This document shows, one piece after another, positions 30,307 through 39,671 of a DNA stretch of 64,000 nt. The notes under the pieces were generated by a model that did no database searches, had not been told where the DNA came from, and was given only the letters and a program-made list of their open reading frames with translations. This stretch comes from Emiliania huxleyi CCMP1516. Taxonomy: Eukaryota > Haptophyta > Isochrysidales > Noelaerhabdaceae. Numbering within the stretch: the stretch's first letter is position 1; every line of letters starts with the position of its first letter. Both the position numbers and the translations under genes were made by a program. The stretch lies in NCBI RefSeq assembly GCF_000372725.1, contig NW_005200600.1:390994-454993 (forward strand), in the 5' to 3' direction.

Positions 30307-33300
30307 TCACAGCGGCTGCGTCTCGCGCCACAGCCATGCCTGCGAACGTGCGAGGTCCTCCTCCACCCCGTCCTTGCCGCCCGCGGCTGCGCGGCGCAAG
30401 AGCTCGGCGTTGACCTGTTAACAGAGCGAGATCTCTTACGTGACGTGCCGCTCTTTCACGAACGCGCAAACTGCTCGGCGGCCGCCTCGTCGCGACAGCG
30501 CACATGGAAGGCGTCGATCCACTCCCTCTGCCGCGGCTCGAGCAGCTCCACCTCGATCAGCGCGCGGCAGAAGGGCACCGGCGAGCAGTACCGGAAGCCG
30601 AGGTATGGCCGAGAGCCTACACACACACACACACAGCGGTCTACGCCCAGCGGCTCGCTACTGCAGCCTGTGTGTGTGGGGGGGGGAGGGTAGGGGGGGG
30701 GCATCGCGCGCCCCAGGCGAAGTGGGTAGGCTGCTCGACGACGATGAGGTCCGCCTAGCTCGACCCAACCAGTGCTCAAGCTCGGGCAGCCCAGCCTCGG
30801 TCCACTCCCCCGTCGGCAGCCCGCCTCGATCCGAATGCCGAACTTGCCCTCCAGGTAAAAGCCGGGCTCGTCCGAGAGGTAGTGCCCCGCCTCGATCGGG
30901 TAGAGGTACATCCGCCGCCGCGCCTCCGACACCTGCCCGATGTCCGTCGCCCCGCCGCCGATGCCCGCCGGCCCCTCGTGCACGTTCAGGTACGCGCCGA
31001 TGCCGTGGCCCGTGCCGTGGAGAAAGTTCATGCCGTCGCGCCAGCCGGGGGCGCGGGCGAGGCACTCGAGCATCAGCCCGCTGGTGCCGGAGGGGAAGGT
31101 CGCGAGGGCGAGGTCGAGGTGCCCCTGGTCACGAGGGGGCGGGAGGGGCTCTCAAATCTCAGAGCCGATGGAGGTGCCGGTGCAGACGGAGCAAGGCGGC
31201 GGTGCGTGAGAAGAGACGAGAACCAGTGCGGAAGGGGCTCCCACGATGGGGATGTGTAGGTGGGATGTGTGGTGGTGTAGAGTGGGGTGCCCGGGCCTGC
31301 AGCACGCGCGTGTACGCCCGCCGCTCGTCCGCGGTCGGGGACCCGAAGTGGAGGGTCCGAGTCACATCGGTCGTCCCGTCGAGGTATTGGCCTCCAGTGT
31401 CGCAGAGGTATACGCTCTCGCGGTCAATGAGCGAGCAAGCGCCGTGCGTGGCGTGGTAGTGGATCACGGCGGCGTTCGGCCTAGATGCGGAACACGGATC
31501 CGTGTCTCCCCATATCTCCCAAGATCTCGAGATGGCGTTCGGCCCGGTCGATGAGATCGTTGGGAAGGAGTCGCCGACATCTCCCCACATCTCCCCACAT
31601 CTCCCCATATCTCGCGCCCGATCGACGAGATCGTTGGGAAGGAGTCGCCCACGCAGCCCTCCATCGCCATCCTCCGCCGCCCGATCTCGTCCGCTAAGGG
31701 GGGAGGGGGGGAAGGGGGGGGGAGGGGGGGGAAGGGGGTGGAAGGGGGGGGCAGAGAGGGTGTGGGCGGGGCGGCGGGGAAACACACAGCGCTGTGGCCG
31801 AACCTGTCGGCGCACCTCGCCGCACCTCGCCGCATCTCGCCGCACCTCGCCGCACCGTCGCCTCATCTCGCCGCACCTCGCCGCACCTCGCCGCACCTCG
31901 CCGCACCTCGCCGCACCTCGCCGCATCTCGCCGCATCTCTCGGCTAGTCTCGCGCCCCCCTCCGCCTCCGTCACAGGCTCGCCGGCGACCATCTGCGCCT
32001 GCGAGGCGGCGAGGGCGGAGATGGGAGATGGGCGGGGTGGAGCGACGGAGGGGCGAGGGCGGCGGCAGCGAAGGCGACGGGCTGGGAGGCGGCGGAGGCG
32101 GCGGCCTCCAGCCAGGCGAAGTACGAGCAGAGGGCCGCTGCGTCCTTGCGGCCTGCGCTGACGAGACCCGCAACCTCGGCCTCATTCTTCCTCGCCTTGA
32201 GAGCCTCGACGGGCGAGGTGTCCACCAGCCGCCGCCGCGCGTCCGGCAGCGCCGCCGCCATCGCCATCGTGGTCGTGCCTCGCTCGAGCATCACGAGGCC
32301 GTCGGCGCCGCACCTGCGCACAGCTCTATGTTTTGACTCCTCCCCTCCCCCCTCCTCTCCCCTTTCGGCCTCGCCTCTCCACTCCCCTTCTTGCCCCTCC
32401 TCTGCTCTCCTCGCCTCTCCAGCTCGAGGTGCGGCCGCTTACGCCCACACCCTCGCCCACACCCTCGCCCACACCCTCGCCCACACCCTCGCCCACACCC
32501 TCGCCCACACCCTCGCCCACACCCTCGCCCACACCCTCGCCCACACCCTCGCCCACACCCTCGCCCACACCCTCGCCCACACCCTCGCCCACACCCTCGC
32601 CCACACCCTCGCCCACACCCTCGCCCACACCCTCGCCCACACCCTCGCCCACACCCTCGCCCACACCCTCGCCCACACCCTCGCCCACACCCTCGCCCAC
32701 ACCCTCGCCCACACCCTCGCCCACACCCTCGGCCTCTCGGATGTCTCTCGCCACGGGCACCGGAGCGCGGCCTCGTCCGCGCCGAAGGAGGAGTAGGCGG
32801 CGAGCTCGACAAACGCGGTGCCGCCCTCCGAGCCACAGCCCTGACGGGAGACGTGGGGAGATGTGGGCGAGATGTGGGCGAGATGTGGGCGAGATGTGCG
32901 GAGATGCGGCGAGCGGCGAGATGTGGGAAGAGGTGGGGGGGGGGGGGGGATGTGGGGAGGTGGCCAGATGGGGCGAGATGTGGGAAGATGTGGGGGGAGG
33001 TGGGGAGGTGGCGAGATGGGGCGAGATGTGGGGAGATTGCACCTCCGAGTCGAGGTGGCGGCGGACAGTCCGTACCGTTGCCGCGTTGCTCGCCTCGTCC
33101 TCCTCGTCGAGTGCGCGCAAGAACAGCCTCGCCCTCGTCACGAGCGGCGCCCCCTCCTCCTCGCCGGGCGACGCGGTGAGCACCGCGTAGCCGAGAAAGA
33201 CGGGGTTGCACTCGATGTCGGAGCCGCGCAAGTTGAAGAGCCTACTCGTGACTCGCCCCTCCCCCTCCTCAAGCAGCAACGATGAGTTGGAGCCCCGCGG

Positions 33301-34076
33301 GCGTGTGGGGCCAGCAGAGCTGGTCGAGTGCGTTGAGGATGAGGGCGCTGCAGCCCGCCTCGCAGACCTTGGTGCCGAGATGACCCGAGATGACCCGAGA
33401 TGACCCGAGATGATACCCGAGATTAGGCATCCGCCTCGCAGACCTTGGCGCCGACGCGCGCGAGCTTGTCGGCGACGCGCTCGCCCGAGAGCGCGAGCGG
33501 GTGCGGCAGCACGCCGTTGCTCGAGACGGGAGGGCGCTTCTTCCACACTGCGTCCACCAGGTTGCCCGGCACCAGCCGGAGAGGCAGGCAGCCGCTTGCC
33601 GCCCACCCGTCGGCAAAGTCGATGGAGATGAGCCTCGGGTCGGCGCCGACGGCACCCTCCGGCAAGTGCGTCCGGACCCACTCCTCGAGGGTGGGGACCC
33701 CCGGCTCATGCGAGCGCATCAGCACCCACTCTGTCCCCGAGAGCTGCTTGGCCGCCTGCACAAAGTAGCGGCCGTCTGTCCACACGAGCGCCTTGTCGGC
33801 AGTCACGAGAGCGGTTCCGGCGCTGCCGGTGAAGCCAGTCAGCCACTCGCGCCGCTTGTCCGCCTCAGAGACGTACTCGCTGCTGTGCGCGTCGCCCGAA
33901 GGCACAAGATATGCCGCGAGAGAGTGCGCCTTGAGCAAGCTGCGCATGCCGGCAACCTTGAGAGCCATGTCGAAAGGCGTAAAGTCCTCGCAGAGCGGCG
34001 CACCCGGGCGGAAGCAGCACGGGCACGATTGGTCCGACCAGCCGAGCGGCACCGCGGTTGTGGCCGTTTGCGCCAT
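30307..34076 (-). CDS. Xaa-Pro aminopeptidase (aminopeptidase P, M24B)
   Basis: Removes an N-terminal residue before proline, normally with Mn2+. ATG 34076; exon 1 (to about 33442) has the creatinase-like N domain: [46 protein letters not shown]. Exon 2 reads [19 protein letters not shown]; then [15 protein letters not shown], a block with [10 protein letters not shown], and [18 protein letters not shown]. The pita-bread catalytic core follows: [40 protein letters not shown] (two metal Asp), [20 protein letters not shown] (metal His), [18 protein letters not shown] (two metal Glu), ending WLWRETQPL with TGA at 30307-30309. All metal ligands are present. At least eight introns, several filled with minisatellites. 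Length and order fit cytosolic XPNPEP1-type enzymes; no signal peptide. Confidence 0.9.
31555..31945. repeat. minisatellites in aminopeptidase P introns (10-mer CGCACCTCGC type)
   Basis: 31575-31612 holds CATCTCCCCA units. 31808-31935 holds about twelve units close to CGCACCTCGC or CGCATCTCGC. They lie between catalytic-domain exons of the aminopeptidase P gene. Confidence 0.85.
32443..32730. repeat. 24 x 12-bp minisatellite in intron
   Basis: 288 bp of GCCCACACCCTC repeated 24 times with essentially no variation. On the gene's sense strand each unit reads GAGGGTGTGGGC and so contains GAGG|GTGTGG, a potential 5' splice donor. The tract abuts the exon encoding [20 protein letters not shown]. 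Confidence 0.95.
32855..33045. repeat. GAGATGTGGGC-type minisatellite
   Basis: Irregular units of GCGAGATGTGGG and related forms, about 190 bp, with a G run near 32937. On the sense strand this gives CCCACATCTCGC. It is intronic in the aminopeptidase P gene. Confidence 0.85.
33355..33448 (-). repeat. 76-nt intron bounded by an 18-bp direct repeat
   Basis: CCGCCTCGCAGACCTTGG occurs at 33355-33372 and again at 33431-33448. Each copy contains the AG|GT used as splice site on the minus strand. Between them are about four units of GATGACCCGA. Removing one period (76 nt) restores the coding frame GAK|VCEAG. Confidence 0.85.
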
Positions 34077-34100
34077 GGCGCGTTTTGCTCACCGTCCGGG

Positions 34101-34210
34101 CAGGTCTTCTCTCGGCCGAGCGCCGTGGCCTGGCTCGGCTCGCCGCGAACGCCGCGAATTTCAGTGCACTCACGAGACCTCGATACTAACAAAGACTACG
34201 ATACTGGAGG
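34101..34210 (-). promoter_or_regulatory. shared upstream block of aminopeptidase P gene
   Basis: About 110 bp ending some 25 bp before the start codon of the aminopeptidase P gene. The same block lies at 53718-53839, about 45 bp before the kelch gene, in the same orientation relative to the gene. It includes CTCCAGTATCGTA, TAGTATCGAGGTCTCGTGAG and a long identical core with GGCGAGCCGAGCCAGGCCAC on the sense strand. It is possibly a core promoter or 5' leader carried by duplication. Confidence 0.6.
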
Positions 34211-34300
34211 TAGGGTCGATTCCGCATGTGGTACGGGACCCCTTGTCGTCTCGCCCTCCCTCACTGGTGTGTTCATTTGGGGGGGGTCATAACAAACACG
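34205..34300 (-). repeat. dispersed repeat family C, copy 1
   Basis: TAGGGTCGATTCCGCATG, GTACGGGACCCCTTG, TCTCGCCCTCCCTCACTGG and GGGGTCATAACAAACACG. Related copies lie at 40003-40072, 58141-58262, 61071-61215 and 62255-62345. Confidence 0.8.
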
Positions 34301-34588
34301 TGCTTCCATCTTGAGAGACAGCGCGCCGCCTTGCACCTGTATCAGAGCATCGGGGGTCGTGTGGTGCTGTGTGTGCTTCCGTTGTGTGGAGGAGGAGGCA
34401 GAAAGGAAAAAAAAGGGGGGGAAAGGGGGGGGGGGTTGACGATCTGCGCTCTTGTGTGGCCTAGAAGACTCTCTATCATAGAGAGCGCAGGGAAGGAGTC
34501 CACTTCTTCACCACTAATGCGTTCGCACGTGACGGATAGGCACGTGGAAGACGCGGAAACAGAGCCGTGCACCCCTTCGCCCTCTTCA

Positions 34589-36058
34589 TCACTGCCCCGG
34601 CGCCCACACATCAACCTTCTTGGGCAGCAGCTGGTTCGACTCGTCCTCTCCGTGGCCTAGGCAGCCGAGTTCACCCTCGCCCCACGTAAAGACGGCGCCG
34701 TCGGCGGTGAGGGCGAGGCTATGCTGCCACCCAGCCGACAAGGCGACGACGCGCTGTCCCGCCAAGGCCTCGACCTTCTTCGGCTGCCGCTGGTTCTGCA
34801 GGTCGCCGTGGCCCAGCTTGCCAGCACCTCCATCGCCCCAGCTCCAGAGGGCTCCGTCGGCGGTGAGGGCGAGGCTGTGAGCTCCAGCCGACACGGCAAC
34901 GACGCGTTGGCCAGCGAAGGCCTCGACCTTCTTCGGCAGCAGCTGGCTCTGCTCGTCGCTAGTGCCCATCCGGCTCAAAAATCCATTGCCCCAGCTCCAC
35001 ACGGCGCCGTCGGCGGTGACGGCGAGGCTGTGGAACCATCCAGCCGCGACAGCGACGACGCGCTGGCCAGCCAGGGTGTCGATCTTCTTAGGCAGCAGCT
35101 GGTGCTGCATGTCGCCGTGGCCCAGCTGGCCAGAGCCTCCATAGCCCCAGCTCCAGACGCTGCCGTCGGCGGTGAGGGCGAGGCTGTGCCCGTTCCCAGC
35201 CAACACAGCGACGACGCGTTGGCCAGCCAACGCCTCGACCTTCTTCGGCAGCAGCTGGATCTGCTCGTCGCCGTGGCCCAACTCGCCCCCGCGGCTATGG
35301 CCCCCGAGGCTATGGCTCCCGCCCCAGCTCCAGACGGCGCCGTCGGCGGTGAGGGCGAGGCTATGGCTGTGTCCAGCCGACACCGCGACGACGCGCTGCC
35401 CAGCCAGGGCGTCAATCTTCTTCGGCAGCAGCTGGTCCTCCTCAAGGCCATGCCCCATGCCCCGCCAGCCGCAGCCCCAGGACCAAACGGCGCCAGTCGC
35501 GGTGAGAGCGAGGCTGAAGTATCGTGACGCCGCCACACCAATCGCGCGCTCGCCTCCGGGAGACGGGAGACGGGTCGGCGTCTTCAGCTGCAGCACGCCC
35601 TCGCCGTGGCCGAGAAGGCCTGGAAGTTCCTCCTCCTCGTCCTCCTCCTCCTCCCCGCGCTCCGCTGCCGTGCCGCACGACGAGAGCCGCCCCTCGCCGT
35701 CGATGAAGAGGCTGTGCCGCCTTCCTGCCGACGCCCTCGCCGGCGGGTTGGACTCGCGCAGCAGCGCCGAATAACACAGCCACCGCACGGCGCAGCTCTC
35801 GTCCTCCGGCTGCGCCGGCAGCTCGTAGCCTCGCTCTTGCGCCCACAAGAGGATGCCCTCCTTTGCGAGCGAGGCGTGAAAGAGCAGCGAGACGGCCGCG
35901 ACACGAGCGATGTGTACGGGTTCGCAGCGAGAGACGACGCGCACGAGGAGCTCCGTGGGGAGGTCGAGGAGGCGGGCGGGCGGCGGCGCGTCTGGCGAGG
36001 GCGCGGCGGCGGCGGCGGAGGGTGCGAGGCACCGCGAGCGGCGGCGCGAGGCGGACAT
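34589..36058 (-). CDS. F-box-like RCC1-repeat protein
   Basis: Single exon, 489 residues, ATG 36058. Residues about 30-60 (RLLDLPTELLVRVVSRCEPV) look like an F-box, which would link to Skp1-cullin ubiquitin ligases. After an acidic Glu run (about 130-145), six or seven RCC1 blades follow, each near SLALTADGAVWSWG, GQLGHGD, QLLPKKIDALAGQRVVAVSA. RCC1 repeats form a seven-bladed propeller used for binding proteins or chromatin. The blades are very similar at DNA level, suggesting recent duplication. There is no Ran-GEF-specific evidence. It is the only gene at 34300-36060; its upstream side carries a 46-bp inverted-repeat copy at 36193. Confidence 0.9.
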   Translation of the reverse strand: MSASRRRSRCLAPSAAAAAPSPDAPPPARLLDLPTELLVRVVSRCEPVHIARVAAVSLLFHASLAKEGILLWAQERGYELPAQPEDESCAVRWLCYSALLRESNPPARASAGRRHSLFIDGEGRLSSCGTAAERGEEEEDEEEELPGLLGHGEGVLQLKTPTRLPSPGGERAIGVAASRYFSLALTATGAVWSWGCGWRGMGHGLEEDQLLPKKIDALAGQRVVAVSAGHSHSLALTADGAVWSWGGSHSLGGHSRGGELGHGDEQIQLLPKKVEALAGQRVVAVLAGNGHSLALTADGSVWSWGYGGSGQLGHGDMQHQLLPKKIDTLAGQRVVAVAAGWFHSLAVTADGAVWSWGNGFLSRMGTSDEQSQLLPKKVEAFAGQRVVAVSAGAHSLALTADGALWSWGDGGAGKLGHGDLQNQRQPKKVEALAGQRVVALSAGWQHSLALTADGAVFTWGEGELGCLGHGEDESNQLLPKKVDVWAPGQ

Positions 36059-36192
36059 CGCGGCAGAGAATTTTTGTGTTGCTCGTTTTCTTTTTTCTGC
36101 CCACTTTCTTACCTACCTTTCTTCTCACCCATACCGCGTTGGTGTCCAGTCCGAGCCTGGCTGTTCTTCACCTTTCTACCTACCTACTCTCT

Positions 36193-36238
36193 TCTGTGTG
36201 AGCTCTGTGTCTTGATTTGCCAACAATATACCTAAAAC
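36193..36238 (+). repeat. 46-bp inverted repeat, left copy
   Basis: TCTGTGTGAGCTCTGTGTCT to CAATATACCTAAAAC, perfectly matched in reverse complement at 38889-38934. The pair brackets the 724-residue ankyrin gene and the small exon at 36279. Confidence 0.9.
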
Positions 36239-36278
36239 CTACCTCTTCTCAACTGAAACCGAATCGAAACGGTCCCGT

Positions 36279-36484
36279 GCAGAGAGGCGCATCGGGCGGC
36301 ACAGATTGCACAGCTGCTGACGGACCGCCAGACCGAGGCGCTCAGAAAGCTTGCCAGCGAGAATGCGTCGCTCCTTTCTCTGCTCTCCGGCCTCCCGTCA
36401 CTGCGATCTGCAGTGGCCAACGGAGCTGCGCCACCCGCGAGCAGCACTTGGGGTAAGGCGCGGGGAGTGCTAGAGCTGCAGTGA
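36279..36484 (+). CDS. possible terminal coding exon, coiled-coil
   Basis: After a CCGTGCAG acceptor the plus strand reads RAAQIAQLLTDRQTEALRKL, ASENASLLSLLSGL and ends at TGA 36482-36484. The heptad-like Leu/Ala pattern suggests a short coiled coil. No upstream exon is identified and the RCC1 gene lies on the other strand, so this is either the 3' end of an unseen gene or a remnant. Unrecognised. Confidence 0.35.
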
Positions 36485-36644
36485 GCCCTTCGCTCGTCTG
36501 ACTCGCCAGCGGAGCCAGCTAGCGAGGGGCGCGGCGCGCTGGTCACCGGCGGGTCCGAGAAGGATTAGTAATTTACGGCCGATTAGGTCGTGGGGGTGAC
36601 GCTGACGGGTGAGGGGTGTACTGTACTTCGTGTTACGTCACTCG

Positions 36645-38819
36645 TCAGACGTACTGGTACGTACGTGTAACGTGAAAACCTGCCTGTCCGTTCTCGACTG
36701 TGGTCTGCGTGACCGCGTGCGGCAGCACGTGCTCGCGCCACACGTCGGACAGCGCGCTCCAGTCCGGGCGCGCCTCGACGCCGTCGGGAGGAGAGAGCGC
36801 GATCTGGTACCCAATGCGCATGACCATCACCGCGTACTCGCGCGCCGCCGCGGGGAAGAGCGAGTGGCTTGCCGGCGACCACGGCGCCGCCGCCCGCCGG
36901 ATCAGCGCCGCCGCCTCGCCCTCGCCGCCCGCGGCGCGCTGCAGCGGCGTCGGCTCGCCCTCGTGCAGGCTCGCGCCGCTGCGCAGCAGGGAGAGAGCGC
37001 GGGCGGCGGTGAGGGTCTCAAGGTGCGCGAGCGGCGTCCAGCCGCGGCTGGCGACCAGCCAGGCGGCGAGGTCGGCGTGGCCGCGGCGGTTCGCGGCCTC
37101 CTCGGGCGTGCCGAAGGGCGTAGCGGCGCGGGAGGCGCCGTAGGAGGAGAGGAGCTTGGCGACCTCGAGGTGGCCCTGGTAGCACGCCATGAGCAGCGGC
37201 GTGGCGCCTTGGGTCTGGGCTTGGTCCTTCGCCGCGCCCGACTCGAGAAGCAGCCGCGCGCACTCGACGTGGCCGTTCTGGCACGCGATGAAGAGCGGCG
37301 TGTAGCCGTTGTTGCGGGCTTGGCCGACCGCCGCGCTGGCCTCGAGGAGCAGCCGGGCGCACTCGACGTGGCCCTCTTGGCACGCCATGAACAGCGGCGT
37401 GGAGCCGTTCTCTGCGGCCTGATTGACCGAAGCGCCGGCATCGCGCAGCAGCCGGGCGATCTCGAGGTGGCCAAAGCGGCACGCGATGTAGAGCGGCGTG
37501 GCGCCATTCTCCTCGGCTTGGTTCACCGCCGCGCTGGCCTCGAGAAGCAGCTGGGCGATCTCAAGGTGGCCCTCCTGGCACGCGATGTACAGCGGCGTGA
37601 CGCCATTCTCCTCGGCTTGGTTGATCGCCGCGCCAGCCTCGAGAAGCAGCGCGGCGACCTCGAGGTGGCCTTTCTCGCACGCGATGAACAGCGGCGTGGC
37701 GCCATTCTGCTTGGCTTGGTTGACCGTCGCGCCCGCCTCGAGGAGCAGCCGGGCGATCTCGAGGTGGCTGTTCTGGCACGCAACGTACAGCGGCGTCAAA
37801 CCGCTAGAATCTGCTTGGTTCACCGCGGCGCCGGCAGCGATCATCAGCCGAACGCAGTCGATCTCGCCAGCCAGGCTCGCAGCGCTCAGCGGCGTGGTGC
37901 CGTCCTCATCAGCTTGGTCGACCGCCGCGCCAGCCTCGAGGAGCAGCCGGGCGATCTCGGTATGGCCCTTATCGCACGCAACGTAGAGTGGTGTGGCGCC
38001 GTCATCCATGGCCTGGTCGACCGAAGCGCCGGCATCGCGCAGCAGCCGGGCGATATCGAGGTGGCCCATCTGGCACGCGGCGATCAGCGGCGTGAAGCCG
38101 CCGTTCATCGCTTGGTTGATCGCCGCGCCGGTCTCGAGGAGCAGCGCGGCGACCTCGAGGTGGCCTTGGTGGCACGCGATGTACAGCGGCGTGGCGCCTT
38201 GGGCCTGGGCTTTGTTGACCGCCGCGCTGGCCTCGAGAAGCAGCCGGACGCACTCGAGGCGGCCCTGATAGCACGCGGCGAGCAGCGGCGTAAGGCCGCC
38301 AGCCGCGGCTTGGTTGACCGCCGCGTCAGCCTCGAGAAGCAGCCGGGCGATCTCGGGGAAGTCCTCCTGGCACGCGATGAACAGCGGCGTGACGCCTTTC
38401 TCATTGGCTTGGTCGACCGCCGCGTTGGCCTTGAGGAGCAGCCGGACGCACTCGAGGTGGCCCTGAGAGCACGCGGCGAGCAGTGGCGTGGCGCCGTTGT
38501 TGCGGGCTTGGCTGACCGCCGCGCTGGCCTCGAGAAGCAGCCGGGCGATCTCGGGGGAGCCCTTCTCGCACGCGATGTACAGCGCAGAGCGGCCGCCGCC
38601 GTCAGTCGCCCCGACGCTTGCGCCAGCCTCGAGCAGCAGCCGCACCGCCTCGGCCTGCCCGTGGCGCGCGACCCAGGTCAGCAGCGTGTCCTGCCTGTCG
38701 GTGTCGTGCCGCGCGTCGAGCGTGCCGCGCGTCCGCTGCCCGGAGAGGAAGGCGCGCAGCGCGGCCAGGTCGCCCACCGCCAGGTCGGGCAGCAGAGTTG
38801 GGCTCGCGGCGCCGCTCAT
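36645..38819 (-). CDS. 724-residue ankyrin-repeat protein
   Basis: Single exon, ATG 38819. Residues about 40-560 are some sixteen ankyrin repeats with the pattern GHLEIARLLLEAGAAVNQAEENGATPLYIACQ split over successive units. They are so alike at DNA level that they look recently amplified. The N-terminus (SPTLLPDLAVGDLAALRAFL) and the C-terminus (about 600-724, with HSLFPAAAREYAVMVMRIGY) are non-repeat. No catalytic domain is seen, so a binding scaffold is likely. The C-terminal part could be a family-specific module that I do not recognise. It is bracketed by the 46-bp inverted repeat. Confidence 0.9.
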   Translation of the reverse strand: MSGAASPTLLPDLAVGDLAALRAFLSGQRTRGTLDARHDTDRQDTLLTWVARHGQAEAVRLLLEAGASVGATDGGGRSALYIACEKGSPEIARLLLEASAAVSQARNNGATPLLAACSQGHLECVRLLLKANAAVDQANEKGVTPLFIACQEDFPEIARLLLEADAAVNQAAAGGLTPLLAACYQGRLECVRLLLEASAAVNKAQAQGATPLYIACHQGHLEVAALLLETGAAINQAMNGGFTPLIAACQMGHLDIARLLRDAGASVDQAMDDGATPLYVACDKGHTEIARLLLEAGAAVDQADEDGTTPLSAASLAGEIDCVRLMIAAGAAVNQADSSGLTPLYVACQNSHLEIARLLLEAGATVNQAKQNGATPLFIACEKGHLEVAALLLEAGAAINQAEENGVTPLYIACQEGHLEIAQLLLEASAAVNQAEENGATPLYIACRFGHLEIARLLRDAGASVNQAAENGSTPLFMACQEGHVECARLLLEASAAVGQARNNGYTPLFIACQNGHVECARLLLESGAAKDQAQTQGATPLLMACYQGHLEVAKLLSSYGASRAATPFGTPEEAANRRGHADLAAWLVASRGWTPLAHLETLTAARALSLLRSGASLHEGEPTPLQRAAGGEGEAAALIRRAAAPWSPASHSLFPAAAREYAVMVMRIGYQIALSPPDGVEARPDWSALSDVWREHVLPHAVTQTTVENGQAGFHVTRTYQYV

Positions 38820-38859
38820 GCGCCGGCGAGATTTTTTCTGGTTTGGGTAACAAGAAAAC

Positions 38860-39120
38860 TCAGTGTTGTCCTCCCAACCCTCCCTTGGGTTTTAGGTATA
38901 TTGTTGGCAAATCAAGACACAGAGCTCACACAGAATCACCTTGGTTTCTCTGTTTTCTTTCTTTCTTTCTTTGGGCACCCTGCCCACAAGGGCGACGGCT
39001 AGCGAGCGCCTCTCTCTCCTCTCCTTAAAATCCCTGTGTGGTGGCGGCGTGCCGTGCTCCCATCCCTCCCTGGGCTTGTTTTCTTTCTTTCTTTTCTTTG
39101 GGCACCCTCTCGTGTGTGGG
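38860..39120 (+). repeat. cluster of family D repeats and inverted-repeat copy
   Basis: Contains a partial D copy (38860-38900), the right 46-bp inverted-repeat copy (38889-38934), a TTTC run with TTTGGGCACCCT, and a full D copy at 39025-39115 (AAAATCCCTGTGTGGTGGCG, CTCCCATCCCTCCC, TTTC run, TTTGGGCACCCT). The TTTGGGCACCCT end occurs twice, 120 bp apart. Confidence 0.75.
38889..38934 (-). repeat. 46-bp inverted repeat, right copy
   Basis: Reverse complement of 36193-36238 with no mismatch by eye, 70 bp upstream of the ankyrin gene start. No matching target duplication is seen outside the pair. Confidence 0.9.
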
Positions 39121-39384
39121 GGGGGGGGTGGGGTCTCTCTCGCCGCCTTCCGGCGGCGGTGGTGAGTACACCACTCCAACAGACCCGTACGACGCGCAGG
39201 ACCTTTGACCGTGCTTGCTTGCCGTCCGCGCGGTCAAGAGTCGCGCGCGCGTGTGCTAGAGCAAATGCCCATCCGCTCTTAGCTCTAGGCGGCCGTGCTG
39301 ATTCCCGTCCCTCTCGGGTCTGGCACAATGTCTACCGTGCCGGTAGCATGGGGCAGTGACCAGTGTGGGGTGGGGTGCGGTGTG

Positions 39385-39640
39385 GGGGGGAGGCGTTCTT
39401 GACGCGCTCGACTCTCAACTCCGCCTCGCGTGCAAGCATCTGCGCATTGATGCGCTCCATCTGCAAAGCCTGCAGCGCGATGCGCTCCTCCAAGACATTC
39501 TTGGTCCCATCATCCGCGAAGGTAGGAACGACGCCGAGAAGTAGCATATGTGCCTCGCAGCGCCGATCGGCAGACGCAGCGCGCCGATCGATCTCGGCAG
39601 AACGTCCGCCGCAAAGTATTCTCCGGCAGCTGACCCGCAC
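39385..39640 (-). other. possible coiled-coil coding fragment
   Basis: Minus-strand frame with MLLLGVVPTFADDGTKNVLE followed by ERIALQALQMERINAQMLAR, a good amphipathic helix. No family, start or splice context is clear. It overlaps nothing else convincing. Confidence 0.3.
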
Positions 39641-39671
39641 CTCTCGGTCTCGCGGCGGCCGCTCTCAGACC

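Noticed and set aside
31800-31945. Tandem 10-mers as a possible CRISPR array
   Set aside because: Units are contiguous without unique spacers, the context is a eukaryotic intron, and no cas genes are present.
32146-33681. [20 protein letters not shown] and WARVWARV repeat proteins of up to 450 residues
   Set aside because: All come from the 12-bp minisatellite inside an aminopeptidase P intron; every frame of a 12-mer without stops stays open.
36193-38934. 46-bp inverted repeats as terminal repeats of a transposon carrying the ankyrin gene
   Set aside because: No target-site duplication outside either copy and no transposase; kept only as an inverted repeat.
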